64,000 nucleotides of DNA from positions 22,852,067-22,916,066 of the forward strand of contig JARWKL010000010.1 in the NCBI GenBank assembly GCA_029961685.1, given 5' to 3'. Position 1 is the first letter of the stretch. Each line of letters begins with the position of its first letter. A program made the translations under genes and the position numbers. Below are positions 1 through 11,381 of this stretch, one piece after another. The notes under the pieces are model-generated. The model had not been told where the DNA came from and made no database searches. It saw only the letters and a program-made list of their open reading frames with translations. This DNA is from Aristolochia californica. Its lineage: Eukaryota > Streptophyta > Magnoliopsida > Piperales > Aristolochiaceae.

Positions 1-2
1 AC

Positions 3-651
3 GATCCTTTTTCGGAAACTTATAATCCGGGTTCGGCTAGGCACCCAAATTTCTCATGGTCCAAGGGCCCACAGGTTGGGGGTCCTCCAGGGTTTACTCA
101 ACCCCAAGCTCCGCGCCCACACATTGATTCCACAAAAACCTTCACTTAAGGATACACTTTAATTATTCATGCAGAATACACAGTCCTCCATTGCTAAACT
201 TGAAATGCAAGTGAGTCAGTTGGCCAGCCACATGAGTGAACAAGCACAAAATAGACTCCCGAGTCAAACCATTCCTGACCCCAAAAGCACACATGAGAGT
301 TGGTTGAGTTCCAAACCCCACCATGAGCAAGCCAAAGCCATTACCACCCTTAGGAGTGGTCGTGAGTTGAACAATGGGGTAGGGACCACTAAGTCTAAGG
401 ACTCAAAGGATGACAATGGGGACACATCATTGAGTGAAGAACCTCCAAGTTCTCCACCAACAGCCAAGCAGATCCCTAACCAAGTCCCACTAGCTCCTTA
501 TCCGCAGAGGTTATTGGGCCCACCTAGGAAAGGAGATAGCATGCATGAAACGTTGGAACTGTTTAGTAAGGTTCACATTAACATTCCACTTCTTGATGCT
601 ATTAGGCAAGTCCCTGCCTATGCCCGATTTTTTAAAGACCTTTGTACATAG
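3..651 (+). pseudogene. Athila-type gag, C-terminal half (broken)
   Basis: Gag structural protein remnant. Reading from base 3 gives a proline- and glycine-rich stretch (ETYNPG, then GGPPGFTQPQ) typical of the Athila gag tail, ending at a stop near 147-149. Homology then continues in another frame, with a stop at 160-162 and an open stretch from 169 to the TAG at 649-651. That stretch has a helical, Gln-rich start (KLEMQVSQLASHMSEQ), the conserved TTLRSGREL block and a PYPQRL block before the protease. The ATG at 169 is internal to the gene and is not a real start. Homology carries on in the same frame after the TAG, so that stop is a point lesion inside one gag-pol frame. Confidence 0.82.
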
Positions 652-2930
652 AAGAGAAAACAACATGTTAACAAAAAGGTCTTTCTTACTGAGAATGTAA
701 GCTCAATTCTGAAGCACAACACTCCTCCTAAAGTTAAAGATCCTGGATGTCCCACAATTTCATGTGTCATTGGTGAACATACCATCCAAAGAGCTCTTCT
801 TGACTTAGGGGCAAGTGTGAATTTGCTTCCTTTCTTTGTGTACCAGCAATTAGGTTTGGGGGAATTGAAGCCTACTCCCATCACACATCAACTAGCTGAC
901 CGTTCAGTCAATATACCACGAGGAATAGTTGAAGATGTTTTGATAAAAGTAGACAAATTTCTGTTCCCGGTTGATTTCATTGTTCTTAATACAGAACCAG
1001 TAGTCAATGTGACCAACCAAATTCCTGTCATCCTAGGACGTCCCTTCTTAGCCACATCTAATGCTATCATTCATTGTAAAAGTGGTGAGTTGGAGTTGTC
1101 TTTTGAAAATTTTAAGGTCTCATTGAATGTATTTAATGCTGGGCACCACCCACTTGAGTCTGATGATCTGAGTCCTGCATTTAAGATAGAAACTATTATG
1201 CTTGATGACGAATCCACTCTTGAATCTTTTGAGTCTTGCATAACATCTTTAGACATGGACTATTTTGATGAGGAAACATGTTTCCGAGAGGTTGATTCTT
1301 TACTCAATTCTGTACCTCTGTTGGAAGAAGCTTATGAGGTTATCACAACTGATCATCCACAGGATCTTCATCTTGACTTGGACAACCCTCTTAAAACTTC
1401 CAATCTAGATCTTAAGCCACTTCCTCCCACATTGAAGTATGCATTTTTGGGGCCCATGAACTCATTACCAGTCATTATTTCCTCTGATTTGAGTACTGAG
1501 CAGGAGGAACAATTGACTGAAGTTTTACAAGCACACAAAGAGGCATTGGGGTGGACTCTTGATGCCTTAAAAGGGATTATCCCCTCCATATGCATGCATC
1601 GTATTCATTTGGAGGAAGGGACTAAAGCCTCACGTGAGATGCAACGTAGGTTAAATCTCCTTATGCTGGAGGTTGTGAGAGAAGAAGTCATCAAGTTGCT
1701 TGTGACAGGAATCATTTACCCTATTTCCGATAGCACCTGGGTGAGTCCAATTCAAGTTGTCCCTAAGAAAGGGGGGATAACGATAACAAAAAATGAGAGT
1801 GGTGAATTGATTCCCACAAGAACTACCACCAAGTGGCGTGTCTGCATTGACTATAGAAAACTTAATTCCGCCACTAGGAAGGATCACTTCCCACTATCTT
1901 TCATTGATCAGGTACTAGAGTTATTGGCCGGCCACAATTTTTATTGCTTCTTAGATGGATACTCCGACTACAATCAAATTCCCATTGCTCCAGAAGACCA
2001 GGAAAAGACCACATTCACGTGTTCGTTTGGCAGCTATGCTTACAGACGCATGCCTTTTGGTTTATGTAATGCGCCTGCCACTTTCCAATGGTGCATGATG
2101 AGTATCTTTTCTGACATGATTGGTGACTTTTTAGAGGTCTTTATGGATGACTTTTTTGTGTTTGGCTCTAGTTTTGATAAATGTCCGCACAATTTTTCAC
2201 TCGTATTGTCCCGTTGCATTAAGTCCAATTTAGTCTTGAATTGGGAGAAATGCCACTTTGTGGTAAAAGAAGGAAATGTTTTAGGACATGTAGTGTCTGA
2301 GTGGGGTGTAGAAGTGGACAAAGCCAAGGTTGACCTAATTGCCAATCTGCCACAACCTACTTTTGTGAAGGGGGTGCGTTCTTTCCTTAGCCATGCTGGG
2401 TTCTATAGGCATTTCATTAAAGCCTTTAGCAAAATTTCTTGTCCTTTGACGAATTTGCTTGCTCAAGATGTTGCTTTTGCCTTTGATGATGCCTGTATTC
2501 ATGCTTTTGAGACACTGAAGAACTGTTTGTCCACTGCACCCATTGTCCAACCCCCTACTTGGTCTTTGCTTTTTGAGTTGATGTGTGATGCCTCTGACTA
2601 TGCATTGGGGGCTGTTTTGGGGCAAAAGACGGATAAAATGCCCTGTGTCATTCAGTATGCTAGCCGCACTCTTCATGATGCTCAATTGAATTACACTACC
2701 ACTGAGAAGGAGTTGCTAGCTGTTGTGTTTGCCTTGAACAAATTCAGATCATATCTGTTAGGGTCAAAGGTTATAGTGTTCACTGATCATTCTGCTTTGA
2801 AGTACTTATTATCCATCAAGGATACTAAAACTCGCTTGATTAGATGAATCTTACAATTGCAAGAATTTGACCTTGAGATTCGAGATAAGAAGGGTTGTGA
2901 GAATGTCTTGTACTTTATCTTTCATGGGAG
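652..2930 (+). pseudogene. Athila-type pol: protease, RT, RNase H (3' truncated)
   Basis: The frame is continuous with gag. The retropepsin active site reads DLGAS at about 802-816, and a GRPFLAT block follows near 1036. RT spans roughly 1620-2360. WRVCIDYRKLN, MPFGLCNAPATFQ and FMDDF (about 2138-2152, containing the catalytic Asp pair) are all visible. RNase H spans roughly 2560-2840, with MCDASDYALGAVLG, TEKELLAVV and FTDHSALK supplying the acidic residues. The frame closes with TGA at 2845-2847 where the family usually has Trp, then continues as LQEFDLEIRDKKG before homology is lost near 2930. There is no integrase. It presumably copied element RNA when intact. Confidence 0.9.
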
Positions 2931-2935
2931 ATAGA

Positions 2936-3719
2936 GGAGGTTGATTATTATTTTGCATGAATTCAGACGTTCTTCTTTGCATGGAGAGAGATGTTTGAAT
3001 AACTTTTGTGATCTTGTGTCTTCACACAAAGATGTGATCCATATGGAAATAGTGGAACGACAAAGATTTAAAACAAAACATATCACCTTATTTCCTTGTT
3101 TCTCGAGATGTTGACTTATTGAAATTTCATCCTTCCATTGTCAGTTCAACTACTATTCTTTACATGAGCTCTATCTTTTTAGAATTGAGGCTTGTGGTGA
3201 TAAATCTGCCTTTGAATCAACTTTGTGTTGCCAAATGGAGCAAAAAAATTATTGGGCATTTAAACTAAAATTTCTATAGATTTATTCTTGGTCACCTCCA
3301 TGGAGTCTTTGGTGGGAGTGGTATTTGAGATAGTGAAGATAATGCTATAGTCTAAGTGGCCCTGCCATTTAGAGTGACAATGAACAATTGATCACTTTAT
3401 TCAAAATTTTGTTTAAATACCTTACTAGTATGACAAACACAATACTGCATTATTGAGGGCGATGCACCAAAGACTAGTAATACCAAGCAAGATCGCTCCT
3501 CACTAGCATGTGGACCTCAATTGAGAGTGAATCTTTCCATGTAGAGAATCTCTAGTTTGGAATCTATTTTGTTTTAGAGTGTCTCTCTTTGTGGACGACT
3601 CTTTTCCGTCTTTTCCTTCATTTTGCTTCTATAGGGGTCAAATCCTATGCTAAAGGGCTGACTTTGGATAATGAAGGTCAATTCTTTTTTCTTTCAAAAC
3701 ATTCTATTTTTCATAATTG
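2936..3719. other. Unannotated AT-rich stretch
   Basis: No coding potential, no clear repeat copy elsewhere in the window and no structural RNA were recognised. It begins where Athila homology fails and ends where LTR-like sequence rich in GGAGTC/GACTCC motifs starts. Confidence 0.4.
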
Positions 3720-4368
3720 AATCCTTTTCCTCCTCCTTCTTGATGGAGTCAACTCCTTTACTGAGGGGTTGATTCCTTTGATGGGGTCCACTCTATTTCA
3801 CCTTCAAAATTCTCAATTTCTTTGCACTCGACTCTGTTTATATGTTTGCCATGATATGGGGTCGGCTCCTTCCACAGGGGTAAACTCTTTTTGCTCATTT
3901 TCACCAAATGCTTAATTTCTGTTTTTTCTCTTTCAGTTGAGAGCTTCATATTTCTTACTAATGTGCTTGACTTCTATGCGTGAGCTTGACTCTTTCAACT
4001 CTTGGCACTTCAATTTCTTCAATTTTCTAGTAGAAGTAGTTGATGTCTTGCTATATGATCAACTCTTCTTGCCCATTTTACTCTTCTTGTCTCTTTTGGG
4101 TTCATTGTTTGCGCAAAATAAATCTCCATTTTTCTTGCTTGGTTAGACATTGTTGCTGAGTTGTCTAGATGATGTACTTTCTAGAATGAGCTACTTACTT
4201 TTCTTTTTGTAAGGACCATTGGGTGGACCATGGCCAATCGAATGGATATATTGTCAGAAATTTCTTTTCAGGGTTTTTTTAACTACACAAGACACTTAAT
4301 GCATATCATTAGTAATGTTGGTGTACATTGATCATCAAAATGATCTCAAAGGTTATCTTAGGCCGACA
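3720..4368 (-). mobile_element. Copia (Sirevirus-like) LTR fragment
   Basis: Read on the minus strand, this starts at 4368 with TGTCGGCCTAAG and carries ATTTTGATGATCA. That matches the LTR starts seen on the plus strand at 23107, 23296, 35258 and 46768 (TGTTGG...ATTTTGATGATAACAAACA). Further in, near 4215-4260, it shares the motif around ATCCATTYGATTGGCYATGG with 23410-23450 and 46870-46900. The stretch 3725-3950 has many GGAGTC/GACTCC-type words, also seen at 10500-11110, 47160-47240 and 53400-53600. It abuts F-box-like sequence at 4369, suggesting insertion into an old gene copy. The left boundary is not defined. Confidence 0.55.
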
Positions 4369-4640
4369 TCGAGACCCTTGAAAATTGAAGGAAACTCCAT
4401 TTTTCAACAAATCAAGTTGAAAGAAGATATCAATGACAAGAAAAAAAACAATCTGATATTCAAAATTTTTCCATCCAACAAATATCATAACCGATCAATT
4501 TGGAGTGCCTTATGCTTCCATTCAGATTAAGATCAACCTCCTTGATTTCTTTTATCGAGGCATACAAACTCCGTCCACTCTAAAAGATCGAATGAAAAAA
4601 ATTCAAGAAATAACCAAGAAAATATAAAAAAAGGTATATC
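4369..4640 (-). pseudogene. F-box/FBD/LRR-like gene fragment
   Basis: Short decayed segment similar, in the same orientation, to the leucine-rich part of the F-box pseudogenes at 25590-25700 and 26700-26850. Shared words run from GAGACC.TTGAAAA through a GATATCGATGGACAAGA-like block to ATCCAACGAATATCAT. No F-box and no open frame remain. Its right part, about AGATCAACCTCC onward, matches only loosely. This could be a leftover of a fourth gene copy disrupted by the adjacent LTR; the evidence is similarity within the window only. Confidence 0.35.
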
Positions 4641-4799
4641 TTATTCAATTATGCCTAATTTTTTATAGAGGCATGTTCAATTTCTGTTTACCACATGAAA
4701 TATAATGGGATTGAGGAGATTAAATCAGAGGCTGTCTTTTGTCCCTTAAATGAGTTTCATTGAAGAGATAAAATCACTATTTGGTGACACTTATGGCAG

Positions 4800-5520
4800 G
4801 AGAAGCAAGGGCTGGCATTTCTAATATCACCTTTGTAATTTAAAAGAGATGATTTTCAAGATGGAAACATCTCTATGTGACTTTCTTACGATCACAAACT
4901 TACCCAAGCTTGAAACCAAAAGAAATGTAAAGGAATATAAAGAATTTCTACATTGGGAACCTTATCGTTTAGAATATCCAAAAATATTCAAGAAATACAA
5001 AATATTAAAAATTGAAAGAAATAACCTAGAAACATTATATAAGATACTTGTATTCAGCTTGATGAATCATTTCACTTCTATTGCCTTTAGACTAAATTTT
5101 TTTACCTAAGGTGTAATTTTGATAAAATTGGAAAAACACCTACAAGATAATAATTGTCACTTCTAATTAATGTTAAAGGATATATTTATTATGGGAAAGG
5201 TGGTTTTTTAGTTTAATTTTCTACAATTAGGAACCACTTAAAAGTTGACAAGGTGAGTTAGAGTAATGTGGCACGTATCAACCTCAAGAATCACCATAAC
5301 AGGTAAGGCCCGTATGGTTACTTCTAATATGCACCATGTGTTGGATTTGATTGGGTATATTTCATCTCTCAAAGCTAATATCAACACCCCTAAAGTCCAG
5401 CACATATTACTCACACGATATAAGTGACAATGGTATCCCTTGGTAAGACAACTAAAGGAATGAAATTCCAAATGATGCTATAAATATTTGAGGGGAGCGA
5501 TTACAAAGACATCCCATTAA
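4800..5520 (+). repeat. Inverted copy of the 21230-21995 segment, with coding-like stretch
   Basis: This block is the reverse complement, with many differences, of unit A 21230-21995 and unit B 33480-34120. Aligned landmarks are the coding-like stretch 4849-5109 (versus 21761-21991 minus), a single foldback arm at 5108-5215, and the words around TTGATACGTRCCACATTAC and GTGTTGGACTTTGGGTGTG read on the opposite strand. The open stretch 4849-5109 encodes 86 residues rich in Lys/Glu/Leu with LPKLETKR. I do not recognise the protein, and the frame differs from its unit A counterpart, so it is probably not a functional gene. Confidence 0.5.
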
Positions 5521-5569
5521 ATTTCGCATATAGGATAGATAATGAAGGTGATTGTGAAGTGTCCAAATG

Positions 5570-6510
5570 ATGCAGGAATGTGTAAGACTCTTGTGAAGGG
5601 ATCTAGGTTGATGACTGGTTCAATCTCAAATTACAACCTTATTAGGGAGCTTTGATTTTATCCATGACAACTAAAATCTCTCTTACAAGTGTATTAGAAC
5701 CTTCACATATATGCATGGTCACATACATGCAAGGGGCGGGGGGGTTGATTATGTATATTGTAATGCCAATCGTATAGTTTACATTCATGCACAGTAATGA
5801 AGGTACACATGGAAGCAATTATATAAAAAGTACACAATGGATTTTTAGAGGGTTCACAATCCTTATGTGGATTGCTTGTCCACCCCATAAATGTTTTTAC
5901 ACCTTGAAGCTATTCTTGTTAGGAATTAGACACCATAATTCCAAACCAATGAGAGTAATAATAATAAATGTAGAACAAAGGAAAAGAAAACAAAAAAAAT
6001 AACAAGATTTATACAGGTTCGCCTCAAGGTGAGACTACGTCCTGCCTTCCACTGCTGCAGTAATCCACTAGCAAGATGAAATAGTTTACAAGAGAAATCA
6101 CAAACACGTACAAGTGTTCTCTCTAACCTCTCTCAGGCTACAACTCCAGCTCATTCTTGGTGATGATAAAACCTTAACAACAGCGTCTCTCAATTATAAA
6201 GAGAAAATTAGGGCAACCACGATACAAGGGTAAAATTCCCAAACTGCCCTTAATGAAACAATAGTTAATATCTCATGGATCTGTGTACCGACTCAACATT
6301 GATTAGGCTCCATAAATTAACACTTATAAGTTTGGGTAGTCCCACAACATCTACAACAAATAATCTCTAAGAACAATTATAATGTTATCCACAGTGATTC
6401 GCCAACCAACTCACATACCACACTCTCACTAAGATTTACAATAGTTAATTAAGCACACTAGCCTAGACCCACAAAATGATCTTCCAGCAACTAAATAGGC
6501 TATATGAGAA
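5570..6510 (-). repeat. Inverted copy of the 9.9-10.4 kb repeat, interrupted
   Basis: 5600-5700 is the reverse complement of about 10290-10400 (shared TCCCTAATAAGGTTGTAAT and TTCTAATACACTTG words). 5780-5910 corresponds loosely to 10140-10260. 6330-6480 corresponds to 9900-10060 (AAATCTTAGTGAGAG, GTATGTGAGTTGG). An LTR-like block at 5917-6260 splits the copy. The family looks like the distal part of a retrotransposon LTR; other copies lie at 54165-55180 and, more distantly, 19760-20350. Confidence 0.55.
5917..6260 (-). mobile_element. Solo-LTR-like insertion
   Basis: Begins TGTTAGGAATTAG and ends TGAAACA on the plus strand, so it has TG...CA termini. It interrupts the inverted repeat copy around it. 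It contains the block ACAGGTTCGCCTCAAG ... CTACGTCCTG, a word resembling conserved sequence seen in plant copia LTRs. Read on the minus strand it has TTTATAATTGAGAG, a possible TATA region. The flanking five bases (ATTCT and ATAGT) differ, so the right boundary or orientation may be wrong; alternative ends at about 6300 or 6338 are possible. Confidence 0.45.
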
Positions 6511-6596
6511 TAGACCAAAGGGATTGTCAATACCTCTTGCTTATGTCTGACACTCACGCCATAGAAATTACAATTCCACCAATCAGAAAGTACAAT

Positions 6597-7086
6597 TGGG
6601 AAAGAAGACTAATGGGAAAAGCAAGAAATTCCCCTTATTTTCCTTTTTCTTCTTCTTCCTCCTCCCTTTCCTCTCCATCTTTTTCTCCTTTTCCATCTCA
6701 GATCTTTGTTCGCTATGATACCATGTTGATTTCTAGTGCCAATACATTAACCCGAGAGATTTCAAGGAGAGGAGAGAAGAGACTCTAGCTCTAGGAAAAG
6801 AGAAGAGAAGAAACTAAGGGAGACAGAAGACACAAAGAGAGAGAGGTATGGCGAATTTGAGCAAAGAGGAAGTGGCTTGAATGCTCTACCCCATACCTTG
6901 AGGCTATATTTATAGTTGTGAGAATGTGTTTAGAATGACTATAATCCCCTTAGGGCTACATGTTTAAAAAGGAAAGTAACATAAGAGGTCATACACCAGC
7001 TTGTATATTTACAATTCTCTCTCATCTCCATGGAAGTTCTCCTTATTTACTAGTCATGCCACCCCATGTGGCTGTCTTTTTACACA
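6597..7086 (-). repeat. LTR plus primer-site repeat, copy 1
   Basis: Same roughly 490-bp unit as 7498-8012. Shared features are GGGAAAGAAGACTAA at the left, a CT-rich stretch, then GATACCATGTTGATTTC, a purine-rich tract and TTGAATGCTCTAC followed by a TATATTTATAGTTGTG region. Read on the minus strand the join TCAACA-TGGTATCA looks like an LTR end plus an initiator-Met-tRNA primer site. The LTR part would then be about 6723-7086. Only one LTR with the first ~120 bases of internal region is present. Confidence 0.55.
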
Positions 7087-7497
7087 ATTTTCTCTTTCCT
7101 ACCCCACAGGACCATCTCCCTTACCGGTGTTGATATAATTGAACTACTTGGATTGGAGAAAGGAGGAGAATTCCTCCACCCAAACTATTTTACAAATAAT
7201 GTCGTTGGGCTGCCATGGCAAGATCAATGAAAACTTGGTCTCAAAACTATGTCGGTTTTAAATATAATTCTCAACATAAATTTTCAGTCATGTTGGTATA
7301 AACTGGTCAGAAAGTTGAGGCTTTTTGCTGCTACTTGACCATTTCTACTTCAGATGTCGATTTCTCTTTCTATAAAAATCTAATTGCAATAATTCTTTTT
7401 GAATTGGATTCAAGACTCAAAGATATTTCCAAAAGTATATAATTTTTTATATGAAAATCATCGTAAGAGAGTGAGAAATCCAATGAAAAATAAATTT

Positions 7498-8012
7498 GGG
7501 AAAGAAGACTAAAGGTAAAAATGAGAAACTACTCTTTTTTTCCTTTTCTTTTTATTTTTTTTCTTCGTCCTCCTCCTTTTATTCTCCATCTTCTTCTCCT
7601 TTTCCATGTCAAATCTTTGCCACTTTAATACCATGTTGATTTCAAGGGAAAACACACTAACACAAGAGATCTCAAGGGAAGGAGAGAAGAGAGGAGAGAA
7701 GAAACCAAGGAAGAGAGGAGAGAAGAAACCAAGGAACAAAGGAGAGAAGAAAAGAGAGGAGAGAAGAAACCAAGGAAGAGAAAGAAGAGGAAAAAAGATA
7801 GATGTGTATGAATGAATTTGAGCTAAGAGGAAGATGCTTGAATGCTCTACTCCGTACCTTGATGTTATATTTATAGTTGTGGGGGTGTTTATAAGAACTA
7901 AAATGCCCTTGGGGCTACATGCTTCAAAAGGAAAAGGACATAAGAGGACATACACCAACTTTGCATAATTATTTGCTAGCCATTCCACCCCTACACACGT
8001 GGGTGTTTTTTA
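7498..8012 (-). repeat. LTR plus primer-site repeat, copy 2
   Basis: Second copy of the unit at 6597-7086, in the same orientation. The primer-site word is altered (AATACCATGTTGATTTC on the plus strand). The LTR part would be about 7630-8012; on the minus strand it starts TGTTAAAAAACACC. A short purine minisatellite has expanded inside it at 7676-7790. The two copies are not a 5'/3' LTR pair, because both keep the primer-site side of the internal region. Confidence 0.55.
7676..7790 (+). repeat. Purine minisatellite (about 23-27 bp unit)
   Basis: Four or so imperfect tandem units built on GGAGAGAAGAAACCAAGG with AAGAGA or AACAAA spacers. It is all-purine apart from the CC of ACCAAGG. Copy 1 at 6770-6840 has only one or two related units, so expansion is local. 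It stays open in one frame as a Lys/Arg/Glu-rich string, which I regard as meaningless. Confidence 0.7.
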
Positions 8013-9369
8013 ACATTTTATAAAGTTTTTCAGTTAAAGCTAAATATTTTAGTGCTTGGATTTTAAAATATGATTCAAATACTTCATTACTTGATTTATG
8101 GGAGTTTTTCATTTGATTTTCATATCATAGAAGGTTCAACATCTTTGTATTGAGTGATTGATTAGTAGACTTCCTAGCATTACCAGCTGTATTTTTAATG
8201 TCTTTTAGTTTAATAGTTATTCATTAGAGCTCCAAAATTTTTGGTAGATTCACCTTATGATTGAGTGTAATCTTGTTTTGAGTTTCATTATAATATTTGT
8301 TTATCAAGAGGCTCAATTGTGCTTTAACTTAGACAAACAATCCTTGCATTTGTAAATGATTAATCAAGACTTGAATAAACTAATCGGTAACTACTGAAAA
8401 TCCCATAATTAGATTTAAGTACTTATACCTAATAGCTGTTGAAGGTCTCATCAAGAGGGCATGGAGTAGCTTTATGTCCGTGACCATTAGCATGATAAGA
8501 AGAGGTTTAATCCGACAATAGGATGATAAATAACCAAAGGAAGGAGAAGACTATTGAACATGAACAATGTATAGCATGGTTGAGAATGAGACTAACCTGG
8601 AGAACCTGGTGAAGAGAGACTAACCTGGACTGGAGCCGAAAGCCATGTAGAAATGGAGAGGAAAGTGGGGCGACTGCTTATGTGATTATACAGTTTGTAG
8701 CGTCTCAGCGGAAAAACCTATGACCTAGAAAAAGTAAAAGGGGTTCACAACTGTTAAGCTTGTCAAAGCTTTCATAAATGTAACTCCGCCAGCCAATCTT
8801 AACCTGTTCTAGTAGATGCTTTACCATCTTTGCTTGTCTCTACAAATCGTTGAGATCGTCTAACATTTTGATAAATGCATAAAGTGCTTGCTTAAACAAA
8901 ATAAAACATTACCTGCCTAAACCGATAGAAAGGACCTACTTCCTTCCTTCCCAAACTCCATGAGAAGTCTCCACAGTAGCCTGCAATATACAGAAACCTT
9001 TAAAAATGGGAAGAAGAGCAGACGGGTGAGGATATAAGGGTAGTATTCGTCCTTATTAGGTGGTTACATCCTCCCAATTGCTGGTGGCCCTCGTCCTTCT
9101 CGTCCCTCGGGAACTCTGCTTCTAATCCTCACTACGTATCGCACCAATCTGACGTTACCATTCTTCATTACGCCAGCTAATTATTGCCCAGAATTGTTAA
9201 TCTGAAGTGGGAAATGGGCCTACTCAATTCATTCTAGTTTTTGAACGATTTATTTTATTTCATCGTTAAAGCCATTACATTTTTAACTAGTTGTATGATT
9301 GAGTTCCACTTGAAATCAATATTAGTGGACTCTTTTACTCTCAAATCGTATCTTACATGCTAGTATGTT
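8013..9369. other. Unannotated non-coding stretch
   Basis: AT-rich with a GC-richer part near 9020-9180. No open frame, no recognised domain and no strong second copy in the window. Confidence 0.4.
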
Positions 9370-10400
9370 TATTTATGGAGCATTTGAAAGGACTTGCAAA
9401 GTATTGAAATGTGAGGATAAGATTTCAAATCTAAGTATTTATATGCATGTACTTTGAGATATATCAATGATAATTGGTCAACTATGGTGAACTAGTAATA
9501 GTACACAGTGGGATTGGCTTTGTGTGATTTGAAAGCCAATCCCAAATTTATATTGAACTTATATTTTTAAATCATCATTATTAAGTATATTGTCAAATCA
9601 AGTCAAATACTATTTTGAATTGTTGATTACATTAAGTAGGTATATAGGATTAGAGTACCTATTTGTTTGTGTTTTGATTATTAAAATCTACTTATTGAGA
9701 GGTAATTCACAATGAACTATATTATAAGCAATCATAGCAATTTGGGTCAAGCCTTATGTAGCAAGACCTTGTTCACCCCAAAGTTTTTGGGAGAACCTAT
9801 TGTGGTTGAGTAGAAGATAGGAAGTTATATTTTCTGTTGTGTGAGAATAAGACCTTGTGTAAGTAGGTGGTGCTGAAAATCCCTTAAATCTAGGCTTGTG
9901 TAGCCTAAGTTAGCTACTGAAAAATCCTTTTGTGGGTCTAGGCCAGTGTACCTAATTAATTGTTGCAAATCTAAGTGAGAGAGTCGTATGTAAGTTAGTT
10001 GTTGTGGTCAATTAAGTTATGTCCCTATGTGGGCAATATTTCAATTAGCCTTAGAGATGATTTGCTATAGATGTCATAGGACAACCCAAGATTAGTAGAG
10101 CCTTAAGGTGGAAATCATTTTGGATTGTGGACTAGCATTCTACAGAAGGACAATGAACCCTCTAAAAGTCATGTGTACTTTGTTTGTATTGCTTCCACAT
10201 GTACCTTGATCACTTTGCTTGAATATTGGTGTTGTACTTTAAATTGAACCAACCCTCCAACCCACCCACTTTAGGTTTGTTCTTCATCATACCTATTCGA
10301 GTTCTAATACACTTGATAAGAGATTTTGATTGTCTTAGATGAAAACAAAGGTCCCTAATAAGGTTGTAATTTTATATTGAACCAATCATCAACTTAGAAG
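9370..10400 (+). repeat. Dispersed LTR-derived repeat, plus-strand copy
   Basis: Close match to 54165-55180, sharing TTGAGATATATCAATGATAA, GGTAAGACC-like and TGTGGGTCTAG words in the same order, and inverted match to parts of 5600-6480. No coding capacity. Phrases such as GTCCCTATGTGGGCAA and CTTAATTAGTTGTT recur at irregular spacing inside it. It probably belongs to the 3' portion of a copia-type LTR, but no terminal motif was found. Confidence 0.55.
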
Positions 10401-10429
10401 TTTGAGGAAGAGTAAGCTCAAAGCCTTCT

Positions 10430-11376
10430 CCATAATTCCATGTTTTGATGATAAAAAATATAGGCTATTGATGTTTTTATTTTATGTGTGCACAAAGTAT
10501 GAATTTCTCAAAAAGAGTCAACTCCACAAGAAAGGAGTCAAGAACATGAATGAGTAGAAGGTTATAATATTCAAAGTTGCATTGCCTAACTCAATTGTAA
10601 GATGATGAAGTCGAGCACATATCCAAGGAGCTGACTATTGTCAACAAAAAAGTTTAAACATTCATTACAAGCAATAATTTAAAAGTTGATGGATTTGAGC
10701 ATATGATAGATGGAGTCGAGCACATGTCTCTGGAGCTGAATATAATCAGCAATTGTTAAGAAAGGAGTTCAAAAGTCGTTACAAAAAATGGTTGAAAAGA
10801 AGAGTCAACCACATCTACAAACAGTCAAACACAAACTCAAAAAATTCAAAATTCAAAAAATATCAATTTAGAATTATGGAGCTGACTGCATAATTAGGGA
10901 GTCAAACCCATGCACTCAACAATAAGCTAAAATCAGTCAAATCTAACTTACAAAAGGTTTTGATTTAATTAAGGAGTTGACCGATATAGGAGGAACCAAA
11001 GTATAGGATTTTATCTCCACTCCAAGGAGTCTACCTCCTTTAGGAAAACATAAGATGACTAAACCTGAAAAGGGTCATTGGATCAAATGGGTTCGATCCC
11101 AAAGCAAAGGACTCAACCCCATGTTCCAGAAATGGAATTTCAAGCATATCAACAGGCAATATCTTTGGTTGTAGACCTCAAAATTTTGTAAGTGTTATAC
11201 CAAAATGACATTTAGCACAAATATTTTATTTTAATTATTTTTTCATATTTTTAAAATTTAATATACTAAGTTTTTGGCAAGATCTAGAAACAAGCTAGTA
11301 AACAAGTAACAACTACTTTTTTTAATAGAATTTCAATTCTATAAATGCACAAGCCTTCTCTAGCTTTAAAAAGCAA
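10430..11376 (+). mobile_element. Copia-type LTR region rich in GGAGTCGA words
   Basis: Contains TTTTGATGATAAAAAA followed by many GGAGTCRA/GAGTCAAC words at 10510-11110, the same style as 47160-47240 plus 53400-53600 and the reverse of 3725-3950. It ends at the target site of the copia element that starts at 11382. No ORF. Confidence 0.45.
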
Positions 11377-11381
11377 CTTAG

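Larger units (their letters stand above)
1..2935 (+). mobile_element. Athila-like Ty3/gypsy retrotransposon, truncated
   Basis: Internal region of a gypsy element whose 5' LTR and gag start lie left of the window. In order it shows the gag C-terminal half, aspartic protease, reverse transcriptase and RNase H. Recognisable phrases include ITTLRSGREL in gag, LDLGASVNLL in protease, GIIYPISDSTWVSP and FMDDFFVFG in RT, and FTDHSALKYLL in RNase H. These are characteristic of the plant Athila lineage. Homology stops about 85 bases after the RNase H segment; the integrase and 3' LTR are missing. Breaks are one frameshift near 135-150 and stops at 160-162, 649-651 and 2845-2847. The element is dead but its reading frame is otherwise long and clear. 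Confidence 0.9.

Noticed and set aside
7509..7988. 159-codon open frame on the minus strand
   Set aside because: It is the complement of a purine minisatellite and LTR sequence; low complexity with no domain.
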